Part shown: one piece after another, positions 46,201-59,517 of the stretch
Layout: each line of letters begins with the position of its first letter
Numbering within the stretch: the first letter of the stretch is position 1
Source: Drosophila miranda
Lineage: Eukaryota; Arthropoda; Insecta; Diptera; Drosophilidae
Length of the DNA stretch: 64,000 nucleotides
NCBI RefSeq assembly: GCF_003369915.1
Contig: NC_046676.1
Span: 13,684,001 to 13,748,000, forward strand
Direction of reading: 5' to 3'
Notes under the pieces: generated by a model
The model's database searches: none
Told to the model about the DNA's origin: nothing
What the model saw: only the letters and a program-made list of their open reading frames with translations
Program-made: the position numbers and the translations under genes

Positions 46201-48732
46201 CATTTTTAATGCAGCCAAAAGTTTCAATTAAGGCTTGCCGAGCAGGCGGGAGCCTCCGACGAGGCTTGGATTGGTTTGCTGATGGGGCTCCAATCTAATC
46301 AATTCAATATTCTCAGCACCAAGAGACTCTCCTTTTTCTTGCTAGCCATAATCCGTGCCCAATCTAATCCCATCATTCTGGCCCAAATGCATCCTGACAG
46401 GAGCCTCTAACTCAACCAGCGTCTTCGTCTCCGTCCCCATCCCCATCCCCATCTCCGTCTCCGTCTCAGTGTCAGTCTCAGCCTTTGTCTCAGTGTTCGT
46501 ATCAACCTAATCCAATGCCAGATACAGAGCGTGACAACGTCAACGCTGCTGCTAATTTGCCTAACACTTCCGGCTGACATCTCCCAACTTTGGGCCATGC
46601 CATGCTTTCACGCAAGTTTTGTTTAGACGCTCACCTAATCCCCGGCTCCAGTCTCCCGTCTGCCGGCTCCCAGCTCCCAGCTCCCTGCTGCATCAATTAT
46701 GAATCCCGACCGTCTTGAGAAGTCGTGTAAATGCACAGCAAAACTTTTGCACTCACACGCGGAAAAAGGGGTGGTGGGAGGGTGGTGCGGCAATTGAAGT
46801 TGATTTTCTTTTGGAAAATTACATAATATTCAGTCAACTTGTTAGGGCTTTTCGCCACCGCCTGAAACTCAGCTACAAAGTTCGCCTTTTTCCCCGAAAT
46901 CTCGTTAATTAATGTTGGCCAACAATTTGGCTCTGCTCATATCACCCATACGCAACGCTGCACACAACGAGTGCAGCTCTTCAAACGTCAAATCATCCTC
47001 AGCCCGATTCCGACCCCAATTATACGGCCTGTAGGACCTGACCTCCAGTTCATTCCAACTTCAACACTCGAATTTCTGGAAATGTTTAGGGCCATTCACG
47101 AGAGCAATGCTCGCTGAAGGATGTAGACATGGAACAGCCGACTGCATGATTAATTGGTTCTGGGCCTGGCCCAAATTATTGCTAAGCTAACTTATGAATA
47201 CATTTGAATGCATGCAGCGGGATTGCAAAGAAAGAGTCGATCTTTACTCACTCGGTGAATCCATCAGCAGGTCGTTGTCGTTGTCGTTGCCATTGGGCGA
47301 CAGGTGTGGCGGCTCGCTGCGCGACGATGGACTCAGCTTGAGGGGCTGCATCAGAGAGGCACTCGACGTGGATGGACCCGGACCGGGCGAATCCTCTCGG
47401 GGCGAGGCCGACGAGGCTCGCGTGGCCGTGGCCGTGGGCGGACCCAGCGACTTGGTGATGGTCAGCTCTCCATTGGAGGCATTGAGTCTGCATTGGATGG
47501 AAATGTTTTAGCTATGGAACTCCTTTGAAGCGGTCCGTTCTCTCACCTGCTGATGCTGCTAAGTACGTTGGCCGTGGAGCTCGAGGCGGCCGCGGAGGCA
47601 GCCGGCCCACAGGTGGTCGAGGTGGCTCCAACAGAGCCAGCACCCAGGCTTGGTCCGTTGCCCAGATAGTCCCGCTCCAGGCGCGGCGAGGTGCCCATGT
47701 TTAGGGCGTGTCCGGGCGGCGAATGCGTCCGGAACAGTGGTGATGTGTAGCCTCTATCGTTGGTGCTGTTTGCGGAGCTCGCCGATGTGGAGGTCGGCGG
47801 CGTCAGTCTGCCCGGGGGCATGTTCCCACCGCCCCTCTCGTGCGGCAGATGATGCACTGCACCCGAGCTGGATGAGACGCTGGCCCGCGTGGCCGTAGCC
47901 GTGGGCGTGTGCGAGCGCCTCTCATGTCTTTCGTGTCTGTCGTGTCTGTCGTGGCGGTCGTGTCGGTCGTGCCGATCTTGCCTCTCGTGTCGATCGTGCC
48001 TCTCGTGGTGGTGGCTGAGATTCATGCCGCTCGAAGATGCGCCACTGGCGGACATACGACCAGGACTGTGCTTGGGGGAGACTACGCGCAGACTGTGGCC
48101 GAAATGATGACGTGCCAGGGCGGCGGTTGGCGGTGGTATCGGCGGCGAGGTGCTGCTACTCAGCTCCAGCGGCTTCAGATCCATCTGAGGGGCAGTCAAC
48201 TCGTCCGGATGCCTCAGGCTGATCTGCGGATGCGTAGATGAGACCGCTGCTGATCCCTGCGGCGGCAGGTGATGATGCAGATGCGTCTGCGTCTCCGGTT
48301 TGATGTGAAGCTGCTGCTGCAGCAGGAACGCGGCGCCTGGCGGTGGTGGAGGCGGACCCTTTGAAGGCAGCCCCGGACTTCCGCCGCCTGGCGATCCTGC
48401 TGGGGGTGTACGCTCCGCTGATCGTCGCAGATCGGCGGCGAGATGGGAATGTGGCAGGTGACCAATGGCCGCCGCAGCCATCTGGTGTTCCCGCTCCCTC
48501 TCCCTTTCTCTCTCCCTTTCCCGATGCTGTTGTGCCTGCTGTTGCTGCTGCTGATGGTTGGCGGCCGCTGCGGCAAAGAGCTCCGGATGCAGGGCCGTCA
48601 GCAGCTGCTGGACGCCGGTCGAAAAGAGATTGGGCTTGAGTAAATTCGTGGGTGTCTGGGCCAGTTGGGGCAGCGCTGTGGCATGCTGCAGGGCAGCCAG
48701 CGACGGCGGCAACAAGTCCCGCTGCTGCTCCC

Positions 48733-48763
<31 letters not shown>

Positions 48764-49695
48764 TTGCTGCTGGTAGGTCGCATAGGCTCCAAATGCATTG
48801 GGCAGGAACTGCTCTGTGGTGGGTATCTGCGGACTCACGGGAATCGTGAGAATGGTCTGCACGGCGATGCCTGCGGATGGGGATAATGTATTAGATATTT
48901 TGCAATGTAAATGTTTCCCGGCTTATGTCGGAGCCCAAACGAGAGGAAATTGAAAGTTTCCCTAATCGCTTTACAAGCTTTGGTGTCCCGCCAAGAGTCA
49001 AATGAAGTCAACTATGATATTGATAGCCACACCGATGGATAGACCGACAGGCGGACAGACAGACGGACTGACTGACTGACTGACTGACTGACTGACAACT
49101 ATAACTAATCCCAGACAAAAGTCCTTACCTTGCGCCGTTGGGATGAGCAGCTGGGCCCCCTGTACGCCCTGCACCAGCTGCCCGGAGGCGAGTATGAGTT
49201 GCGGCATCTGGGCGCTTGCTGGTGGCGCCTGAAGGGTTGGCGGTGGCGATGCGGTCGCCGCAGCCAGAACATTGGCCAGCGATGTGGCATTGAGGGCGTG
49301 GGGGGAGCTGCTGCTGCTAGGATTATCCGGATGCTGGCTGGAGGAGGCATTGCCGCCGCCGGAGCCAGAGCCAGAACCCGACACGGAGCCACACCCGGAG
49401 TTGGAGCTATTGTGTGCATTGGTGTTGCCGCCGCCGTTAGCCTTTGACGTCTTGTTCTTGCTGCCATTGTGGCAACTGCTGTGGGGCGGTGAGACTCGCG
49501 CAGCCGATGTGGATGCCGCACCAACTGCTGCCGAAGGCTCAGCACCGACGCTGAGATTCAACGGCGAATTGAATACGGAGGCAGCTAAGCCCTGAAGACT
49601 TGCCAGTGCAGCGGCCGTGGCAGGATGGTGATGATGATGCCCGTGATGTGGATGTGTATGAGGATGTGGATGTGGATGTGGATGTGGATGCGGAT

Positions 49696-49732
<37 letters not shown>

Positions 49733-52700
49733 CAGCGTGGCCAAATTTTGTAATTTTTGCAAATTTATCATGTCTTGCACTGTGGAGGGATTTAAGCAAA
49801 AGTCACACAAAATGTTGTCATTAGTTTTTGCAGCCAAAACTCTTTGCCAAATTAGTGGAACTGGCACAGGGGAAGGGTTGGGGGCTGGGGGCTGGGGGCT
49901 GGGGGCTGTGGGCTGGGGTGAACACTAATTGCCAGTTTACTCTTGGTTGGCTTTTTCGGGTTTAGAGGGGATATAAATGATTGCGTCAGGGATGGAAAGC
50001 AGCTTTTCAGGGGTCTTGGATAAATTACGAGTACATTAGCAAAAACAAGAATAAATTGTCTAAACAAAAATGTCAAAGGAGAACTGAAAGTGTCTTCGCA
50101 GCTCAGAATTCTATAAGTATTCCGATGTGCATTCCATTCCCGACTGGTGGTTCTGTTTTGGCTTTCGATATGTACTCACTAGTTCCGTTCAGATGCGCTG
50201 CAAAGGCCTTGGCCTGGGCCTGCTCCTCCTGCCGGAGACGCAGTGCCTCCGCTGCATCGTCGCCATCGGTCTCGTCCTCGTCTGCATCTGCATCCACATC
50301 CGCGTCCGCGTCGATCTGCATGGGCATCGGCATGGGCAGAGGCATGGCCAACGGCGAAGCGGGCTGCTGGTTGGCCAGGGAGGCAGCCTTGGCAGCCAGA
50401 TTCTTGTAGAACTCCAGCTCCTTGACGTGGTCCTTGGTGTCGTACGGGGAGCGCGAGTGGGAGTGGGAGCGGGAGTGTGGCGGGGGCGAGAGCAGGCCGT
50501 GAACGTCCGTGATTTCCATATCATCATCGATATTGTTGTTGTTGTTGTTAATGTGGTTGCTGCCACTGTTGCTGTGGTGGTGCAGGGAGTGGGCGAGGCT
50601 GCTGCCGCTCGGGGAGTGGATCTTGTGGCCACTGATCTCCTTGTCAAAGTCCTGCAATCAAGCGAAAAATATGTGTTAATTCACTTGACACCTTCTTGAA
50701 TGGCATTTAATATGTTTTACATTTCCATCCCAGATTCCATTGAGCAACTGAAACTGCGCCCCACTGGCTAAAATTCAATTATATATTTTCCACAATTAAT
50801 GCATTGTCAATTGTTTGCCACGCCCCCGAATGAGTCCTGAGTCCTGAATCCCCGCTCATTGTTTGCTGATTGGATTATACGAGTACATACAGTATTTAAG
50901 CGCCAGTGGATGGCATTTTCGGAATCGGAATCGGAATCGGACTCCAACTCGCAGTCGTATTACATTTCATTTGTGTCAATTGGGGGGACATTTACATGTT
51001 TGTGCAACAGCAACACACACACACACACACACACACACTGCATTGTGAGAGACGAGAGACGTTAATAAGTTAATTTAATTTCTGTTGTAATTGTCAGCGC
51101 ACATTTATTGTTTGGCATTCTGATCCCCTCCACGGGGATGAGCTGGGAAATTTATGCAAATTTAATTGGTTGCAACTGCTCGCTCCAAGGGAATTATCAA
51201 GTATTTGGCCACAACTGACACCAATATTAGAATGATTAGTCCTTTCCGGTGTCCTCCTCCAAGTGGAAGGTCTTTGCTATACAGACTCGCGAGCTTAAAC
51301 CCCCTGCTGCACTTTCCATTTAAATTTAAAGAATCATTGGGCTGTTGGGTAAACAGTAAAAAAAGGGAAGATACTCGTACTCGTACTCGTACAAAAAAAA
51401 TAAGTGGAAAGGTAAACCAATATAATTATTGGCAATTAATGCTGGCGACGGCCAATGTGCTTAGCGCGGAGTGGAGGAAACGAGCCACATTAATGCCAGG
51501 ACGAGCCCAGCTGTCCCAGCGGCGGTCCTTGGACTAGGACCCTGGTTCCTCGCAACGTGGCTGAGCTTCAATTAAATTTTATTTGCATAGGAAATTAACA
51601 TAATTGTAGTGCAAAATACCAACCCAAAAAAAATGGAAGGGAAAAAACAGGAAAATGGAAAAATCGGAAATAGAAAGAACCGAAGAAAAGCAATAAAAGT
51701 AAGCAGCAAACGTGTCAGCAGCGCAGGAAAAGTGTTGAAAAAGTATTTAGGCAAATAAATATAAATGTTTGGTGGGTGTTTCGAGTGCGGTAATTAAATG
51801 GAATTCCGAATGGGCAGACATCGGGGATGGCATCGCATCGAAAGCCAACGGCAATTACTCCGCCATCATCTACCGCATGGAATCCTGGGGCAAATCATTC
51901 ACACTCTCACACTCGACACTCAATCATCAGCGCTCCATCTAGTCACTGTCTAACATATCTGCCGACACGGGAGACAAGCAGCCACATTAATTAAAGCCCT
52001 TGATTAATTTCATTTGCAACGTGCAGTAAATACATTAAAAATTGACATTTACTGGCGCCGTCAGGTGCACAACAGCCACTACTTAAACAGTGGTCACTCG
52101 GCCACTCCAGGGGAGGGGGAGGGGGGGATGAGAAATAGGAGCAGGACCATGGCAGGACTCGAGGCTAGCTGCTCCTGCTGCCGGTGAAGCAAGTTAATGT
52201 CATTGCACAGCAAATCGAACTAAATTTATGACACGCCGGGAACGAGAGAGTGCATAAAAAATGGAAAAAGAAAAGAAAGCCACGTTAATGTCCTCTGTGG
52301 AAGTGACTGTGCATGTGTGTGTGTCTGTGTGTGTGTGTGCATGTCCTTTATGCAAACAGGCGGCAAACAGACGGCCGCTGACAGTCACTATATGTGGCAC
52401 ATCCATAGTTGCCGCCAAGTAGAGTGGATGGGGGGGGGCGGGAGTGTAGTGCAGTGGCGCCCACTGATGTGCAATGAATTAACTTTTCAACATATTTACC
52501 CACGCTCAATTGAATGGGACTTTCCAGGCTTTCCCCCATGGGGAGATAGGGGTGTGTGTTTCCTACGGCAGCAGCAACAGTGGCAGCACTGCCGCTAAAA
52601 GTTGAGAAACAAAACGTTGCAACCATAATGAGGCGCTGACGCTGTCGCTTGGCTTTTGTCTCTCAGTGCCGTCCTCCTTCTGTAGACTCGCAAATGAGCG

Positions 52701-54622
52701 GAAATTAAAAACTGATTTGGCATTGAGGAAGCTCCGCCGAGGAGGGATGGGCATTGGGTATTGGGTGGGTGCAGAGGAACGAGGTAGATTTTATAAAATT
52801 GATTCTTTACTCCAATGGGAGGGCAACAAAGAATCAAAAACTTTCAAAAAGTCCGGGAATATGTATAAAAAAACTGTTACCAATTAGAAGCAGAAAGCAA
52901 ATAAATTTTAGAGCTCCACGATTGGTTTTATTACCATGAAATCATTCGTACCACATATCTGCACTTCAGTTTTGCCGCTTCAAGTACAGTTTTTGACTAC
53001 ATATCATTATTTCCTCAGCGGCATCCGATGCGCAGCTCAATACAAAAACTGCTGCCCCAAAAGGGTGGCATGCACTGGCAGTCGTGGTCAGCCTGCACAA
53101 TCGTATGCATGCCACATACCAAACACTCCAGGGCACCCCTTGCCACCCAAACGGACAGTCGAACGGACAGCAAGGCTTCTTACTTCGTTTTTTACTCGAT
53201 TTGCGCCGCGCCGCGCCGTCAAATAAAAATGAGCCAAAAAATAGAAAATGAATTGAATTATTGCACGGAGCAGGAGGATGCCCACCAATGCCGTGGGAGG
53301 TAGGATGGCGGGATGGCGGGATGGTGGGGGGTCGGGGGTCGGGGGTCGGGGGTGGCACTTGACAGCCTCGAATGTGATAAGCAAAAGCCCCTGCACGAAA
53401 TGGAAAATGCGATGGCAGCTTTTGCTTTCTTCTTATTATGCTTCAGCAGCTCTGTCCGCTCTCTGCCCCATTCGTTACTCTTTTACTCTCGCGCTTCCCC
53501 CGTGGATCCGCCACCCTCCATCGTGCTGCTGCTGCTGCTGCTGCTACTCCTGTGTCTGTGTTTTTATGTAGCATGCTTTTGAGTGCGACGCGAAATTATA
53601 ATTCACACATGTGCCATACCACAGGGGAGTGGGACCTGCCACTGCTCCAGCTCCTGCTCCTGCTCCTGCCCGTGCCACTGGGGTGCTCGGCCATTTGCAT
53701 GGATGGCATGGAGGGGGGGGAGGGGGACTGGGTATGGGGAGACTGTAAAAAAATGCAATTGCCAAAAAGTAGCCGGCAAAAAGAAAGCGAAAACGACAAC
53801 GACGACGGCGTCGGCATCGGCATCGGCGAACGGTTGCGCTGCTTGTTTGCTTTAATTGCAAATGGCATTTTTTCCAACGGGAATCGCGGCATGGAGGCTA
53901 CGGGAAGGACATCCACGTTACGTTACAAGCTGACCAGCAGCACCCCACCGGCAAGAGCACCACCACCGATTCCAGTCGGGCAGGCGGGCAGGAGGAGGCA
54001 AGCAAGGCTCATAAATTGTCGAAAAATATTTGTCTTGTTCTATTTTTGGTCAACCGACGGCCGGGCGGCAAGCAGTGCCTGCTGCAGCCAGCAATATGCT
54101 TTTTGTGCCCCCACCAGCCCGGCCCGTGCCACGCCCCAGCCGCCTTTTCTGTTCGTTGTGTTGCAAGCAAACATTTATGAGTGGGGCGTGCAGGAAAGGG
54201 GCTCGATGGGGCAGGCCCTGGCTCCCTGCTTGCACTTTTGCATATTTAATGTTTTGTTTAACGCAAATGCACATAATTTCATCACTGACTGTGTGCGTGT
54301 GCGTGAGTGTGTGCGTGGGTGTTGTTCTGGGTGTGGGTGTAGTTTTCGTTTTTCCGCCCGACCCCTTCTGCAACTGGTAAGTCGTAGAGATGTGAAAATG
54401 AATTTCAATTAATATTTATGTTGCTTTATGCGAATTCTCGCCAGCCTGAATTGATAATGTCCCCTTGGTCTATTCTCTACGAAGTAGAACCAAATTTCTA
54501 GGTCCATAATGCTTGAGCGTGTTTGCAGATAGATTGGTCTGATCTGATCTAATCTCTGGCAGTTACCAATTAGCGACTCTGCCATCGATCCATCCACTTA
54601 CCGTCCATCTCTCGGTCCACAT
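43290..54622 (-). CDS. pdm3: Class VI POU-homeodomain transcription factor Pdm3
   Basis: A nuclear DNA-binding regulator. In D. melanogaster pdm3 acts in olfactory and ring neurons and in pigmentation. Coding exons: 54602-54622, 50180-50651, 49129-49779, 47547-48870, 47252-47487, 44914-45094, 43740-43823, 43497-43645 and 43290-43414. All junctions are GT-AG with matching phases, giving 1080 residues. In order: acidic Asp/Ala stretch (121-139), polyQ (181-192) followed by His-Pro repeats, Ser/Gly-rich region, second polyQ (about 415-427), HDR-type repeats, POU-specific domain (about 916-989, LDEIKEFAKAFKLRRLSLGL and YSQSAICRFEKLDITPKSAQ), linker, homeodomain (about 1013-1072, KRRTSFTPQALELL and IWFCNKRQALKN, Cys at position 50). 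TEGPAY in the POU domain and a short linker mark the POU6 class. The eight right-hand exons are solid. The first exon, encoding MWTERWT, is inferred from a good donor and a fitting frame. Further upstream coding exons, beyond the window, cannot be excluded. Confidence 0.93.
45095..47251 (-). other. pdm3: pdm3 intron before the POU-specific exon
   Basis: A 2.2-kb intron without a nested gene that I can support. It holds CAG-rich trinucleotide repeats (about 45679-45725, 45785-45825) and a CATCCC/CGTCTC hexamer tract (about 46423-46480). Confidence 0.6.
49066..49096 (+). repeat. (GACT)n microsatellite in a pdm3 intron
   Basis: About seven tandem GACT units lie 33 bp from the splice donor of the 49129-49779 exon. 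Confidence 0.85.
49871..49918 (+). repeat. GGGGGCT repeat with G-quadruplex potential
   Basis: Four GGGGGCT units are followed by GTGGGCTGGGG on the plus strand, about 95 bp upstream of the exon at 49129-49779. The plus strand is the template for pdm3, so its RNA would be C-rich here. Confidence 0.8.
50652..54601 (-). other. pdm3: Long pdm3 intron between the putative start exon and the main coding exons
   Basis: About 4 kb with no supported gene. It contains CA (51011-51038), GT (about 52313-52338), G-run (53326-53352, GGGGGTC units) and CTG (about 53525-53545) repeats. The 324-codon plus-strand frame (53438-54412) is composition-driven. Confidence 0.55.
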
Positions 54623-57600
54623 TCTGAATAGAAATCATTGTGTAACGATTCAATTTCTTGCGCCATTTCATCGGCACGGCACAGCCGGACACACAGTGTC
54701 GATAAAAACGTAAGCATCAGTTTCAGTCGATGCCCGAAAAGTGAGCGTCCAGCCCGCCCAATACACCACCCAGTGCACCACCCAGCAGTGACAAACAAAA
54801 GCTGCAAGCTGCAGACGTTGCAATTTCGACGAGAATATATAGCAGTAAATCTATATACGCATACGCCGTATATGTATGTGGGCGCATGTATGTACCATAT
54901 ACTGCCACCGATATATAGAAGGAGGAGACGCAGCTGACAGCCGCATGGCGAATGAGCGAACGAAAACAAAAAACGAAACAAAACAACAGCGAAGCACAAA
55001 AACCAAAACAAAAATGTGTAAAAAATGAAAGAGAAGCAGAAGGGGCAAAAATACATTACATTAAAGCGTGAGGATAGGGGGGGACGGAGGGACGGGGGGA
55101 GTTGAACGGCTATAAAGAGAGCGAAGCGAATTGGAACAAAACAAAAAAAGGGAAAAGGAAAACGAAATACGAAAGGACACAAGGAGAAAGGAGAAAAGGG
55201 ACAGGGGACAGGCATGGTCCATCAGCGGCAGCAGAGGCAGATCCAGAGCCCGACATCAATGGGCGCGCCACTCAATCAACCCCACTTGGGTGGCGGGGTG
55301 GCCGGAGTGGGTGGTGTGGGTGGCCCAGCGAGCCGCTGCTTGACAACAATGAAGGCCAAGCATTGTCCAGGACTCCCAGGCCTCTTCTCTCTTCAACCCC
55401 CACTGGTGGTCGCCTCACTCTCCTCGTTCTGCATTGTGTGTGTGGGTGTGTGTGTGTGTGTGTGTGCCTGAGCCTGTCCCAATTTTTTTACGTTTTTCCC
55501 GCTTACTCTATTTTTTTCACTTTTTATGCCTTTAATTTTGCTGTTCGGGCTTTCTCCTCCTCTTCGGCTCTCTCTTACTCTCTCTGTCTCTCTCTTACTC
55601 TCTCTGTCTCTCTGTTTGGTGCTGCTTGGGTGGGCATCTTTTTTATGGAAGCATCGCCTGCTGCAGCTTTCTGACTGCTTGGTCGCTGGTCAGCCGCAGT
55701 TATTCTTTGGGGGCGACCTGCCTGGACGTGGCCCCCGATGCGGGGCCACTGGTCACTTCTCTGGCCAAATAAATGCAATTTTAACCCCCTTCTATTCAGC
55801 ATCCTACAAGCCATCGGGAGTGCCTACCTTTTCCTCTCTCAACATAAATCCTGAAACCTCTCAGAAGCCAACGCCATCCTGGACAACGCCCACTCTCACG
55901 CCCACCTCACGGAGGTGGGCACCTCCCATCGCCTCGTGGCGTGGTCTTGCTTTTCACTTTTGGCGGCACACTTCTTTTTTTTTGCCGTTTCTCTGCGCCC
56001 AAAAATAAAAAGTAAAAGTTGCGCTTCACCTCACCTCACCTCAGCACCCACCACCCAATCTCACACATCCCTCATCCCCTGCCCTCATTTCCCACCCTGC
56101 TATCTCCTTCGGCTGGTCAGTCCTTTGGCTACGTACGGGATGGGTGTCTGTCGCAGCATTTATTGCCGCACTGTAGCCCCGGGGAGCTGATTCCTTTCGT
56201 GCCTCTCCGCTGCTCATTTGCATCAGTATTTTTAATTGGAATTGGCGCTGGAGCTGGAGCTGGAGATGTAGGTGGACAACATCGAGTGGTCGAGGGTTAA
56301 GGTAACAAAGAAAACGAGAGAGAATCAGCTTAGAATCCTTGTCAATTGATGCGTCGATTCTGGAACAGCCGATCGATTTGATAGCAACACAGAATCTCTG
56401 ATTGAGAACGTAGCAAAAAAGCAATTATACTCGTATCTCATTGGGTAATTATTATTTGAGCAGAAGCGATAGAAAAGTCAAACGATACAATAAAAGGAAT
56501 CAGTTGCCTTATCTGTTTGCTGTCGCTCTATCCTTTCTATCGTGGCTCAGTCAGGGCTTTGTTTTTGTCTCCTTCCTCTGGTCCTTTTTTTCGCTACCCA
56601 GAGAGTTATTGATGCTTCTGCCTTTTCACCTTTGGCGGCACATTCGGTTGCTCCCTTTGAGCGCCCCGATTCCCCTCGATTCAACGCACCCACCCACTCA
56701 GAACATGGCCATTACGCACCTCCTGCCACCCCCTACAGCAGACCCGGACGCCGCTTTTGCCAGTTGCCTTCTTCTGCTATTTTTAACAATTTTTTCATGT
56801 TCAGATCGTTGTGTTGTTGTCTTTTTAGTTTTGTGCCCCTTTGTGCCCCATCTGCCACCTCCCACCCTCTTCGTTTGTTGTTTGTCGGCTGCTGCTGTCT
56901 TCTTTCCTGGCCTTCTTATTGGTTGCCTCTGCCTCTGCCTCTGTCTCTGCCTCTGCCTCATGCTGCCGCCAGCTCGTGTTATTCTTATTTTAGGCAACCG
57001 TCGTGGCAACACACACAAGTTATCCACTTTTATGGCACTCTTCTTTTTTTTTTGGCGGCGCACACACGGTCGCGAATCCTGCCACCTCCGTCACTGGGTC
57101 TACGCTTTTCCTCTACATTTCTCATTCGTTGCTGTTGCTGTCGCTGTGTTCTCATCAAGAAAACGAAAAAGTAACATTTTTTCGGCTCTCGCTGATTGGT
57201 TGCACCCCTCGGTCCATGTGTGTGCCCCGGTTGCTGCCCCAACTGCTGTTGCAACAATAAGAATTTTTGTTTTAGCCGTAGACCAACACACCCATTTTAT
57301 TGTGTCCTCTCGCTGTTGGCGGGTGGTTGGGGATGGGCTGCCGAGGGCTGAGGGCCGGCGATGGGCCCTTGGAATGTTTGATGCAGCAGCGGAGAGAGCC
57401 ACTCAGCGACAGGTCCCTAGTGTGTATCCAACGATTGGGGCGATCGAATGCGTGCCTCAGTAAAGGGAACACGAGTTTTTCCAGTTGTGAAAGTAATTCA
57501 TTTCGTATAGAATGGCTTTGTATTCGAGCTTTTTAGAAAGATCGCAACACATGGCTACATTTGGCGAAGTAATTTAGCCCCTGCCTGACAAATGTCTGGC

Positions 57601-59158
57601 AACACCTTTATGGCCACAGTTTGTGTCTCCGTCGAAGGAAACTGAGAACTACTGGACATGGCCCGTTCGAGTTTGTGCCAAAATGTAATTACTTTACATA
57701 CAGCGTGCAGCGTGCCTCATGCCACTCTCTCGTTATTAGCACTTTGGAATTAATATTCGTACTTTTCAATTACCGCTGACACTTGTCTGTGGCAGCCGAG
57801 CCCAAAGCCCCTTGCCCGTTGCCCCTGCCACTTGTCCATGACTCTGCCACTCCCACTCCCATTGAGAGCCTACCAACATTGCTGTGGCTAGAGGACATAG
57901 CATACCATGCCCGATAGCCCAGTTACATGGCCCATGCCCATCTCTCCATCCCAGTGCAGAATGTTAAATGTCATTGCCGCTGACATAAATGAATAGGTGC
58001 ATTTATTGCATTTGACACTCGTCTGCCACACACTGAGCGAGAAAGAGAGAGGCAGACGAAGAGAAAGGGATGGCGAGAACAAAGTTGTGCCTTGGCTTCC
58101 ATCTTAGTCAGAGGTAATACTGCATTATTGTTAATAAAAGCCAAGTAGCTCTATACACACACGAGTGAATGAATGCCACTAGTTGTGGCCCCAGAAGGGG
58201 AAGTTATGGATGGTCCTGCGAATGGTAGATGAATGAATGCACATCTCTGTTTGAATCCAAGAGAAGAGTTTTTTTATAGTGGTGTTCCTATTTTTCGCTC
58301 CGAGATTAGCATAATTTTTGGATTATAATACTTGTTAAAGTCTGCTCCCAACTTCTGAAAAATTAACCCCATTCAACTGGAAAATGAGCACACCCTGATG
58401 GCTGGCTCATCTTCCAGCTTCCTCCTCCTGCCCATCTGGCCTCTGGTCCTCTGGCCGAGCGTTGCCATGCCGAGCTGCCATATGGATAGTCCGGGGAACG
58501 TGCAACTCGTATAACATTTCTAATTAAAATTTCGTACAGATCCCCAGCCTAAGCCCCCGACAGAAGAAAGGTTATTAACATATTTACCATAACCAGAGGG
58601 GGACGAAAAGGAGGAGGAGCTCACTACTCCCCCCCACATGTGTGTGTGTGTGTGTATGTTTGTGTGTTATTTGTCCAAGCTGTTGGCCATTAGTTTGGCA
58701 TGCAATCGGGCAAGTTGTCCGAAAAAGTAAGTTGGAAATCGTTGCCGCAATCAGGGGGGCCCTCCCCCCGGCCAGAGAGGCGACATATACATATGCATGC
58801 ACGGGTGCCGGTCCGGTGCCTAAGTAGCTGCGCTGTCTTCATTAAAAATTGTGCCGCACACCCTGGCACCCTGGCACCCTGGCACCCTGGCACCCTGGCA
58901 CCCTTGCCCCGTGCACCCTTCTACCCAGACCCCATTTGCACCAGCGGTAACGTTAGAAGTTGCACTGGCACTGGCTCTGGCACTGGCGCTGGGTCTGGCC
59001 TCAGCAGTAGCTGTAACAACAACAAATCGGGCTTCATTCCTAATTTAAATGCAAATGAGATTCATTTGACGACGACGTCGTCCAGGCTGCAACCATGGCC
59101 CTGCTTCTGCTTGGGCCACCCCCCACAAGCCACTCCCCACTCATGCACTTGGTCAATG

Positions 59159-59192
<34 letters not shown>

Positions 59193-59485
59193 CATCCAGG
59201 CCCAAGCACATTAAAACAGAGTCAGACACATGAGTCTGCCGAGCAAGGAGCTCTGTTTCTCTCTTTCTCTGTCCAAATCTCTACCTCCAGCGAGTGTGTT
59301 TCTTTTGGGTGTGCGCCTACATTATGCAAGTAGCTTAAATGGCTACAAAATGCGTTGCTTTGGCGAGATTTGTAGCATACATTAGGGCCGGCTCTGCAGG
59401 AGTGCGATTGCAATTGCTGCCTACGTTTAGGCGCAGCCTTAAGCTCAACAATGGCCGCCATGTCTGGCTCGGAGTTTCTCACTCT

Positions 59486-59517
<32 letters not shown>

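Noticed and set aside
47650..50699. Several plus-strand frames of 60-190 codons opposite pdm3 exons.
   Set aside because: Shadows of the GC-rich, repeat-rich pdm3 coding exons; none has its own splice or promoter signals.
53438..54412. 324-codon plus-strand frame opposite the long pdm3 intron.
   Set aside because: Runs through CTG and G homopolymer tracts, shows no domain, and its length is explained by few stop codons in GC-rich sequence.
54598..55215. 205-codon minus-strand frame ending at the putative pdm3 start exon.
   Set aside because: Phe/Pro/Cys-rich low-complexity translation of TTTC/CCTT sequence. Its frame does not match the next pdm3 exon; only the shorter MWTERWT frame fits.
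56441..57463. 340-codon plus-strand frame, the longest unassigned frame right of pdm3.
   Set aside because: C/T-rich sequence with Leu-Cys-Leu repeats from CTCTGC units. No homology or plausible gene structure, and large overlapping frames in other phases.
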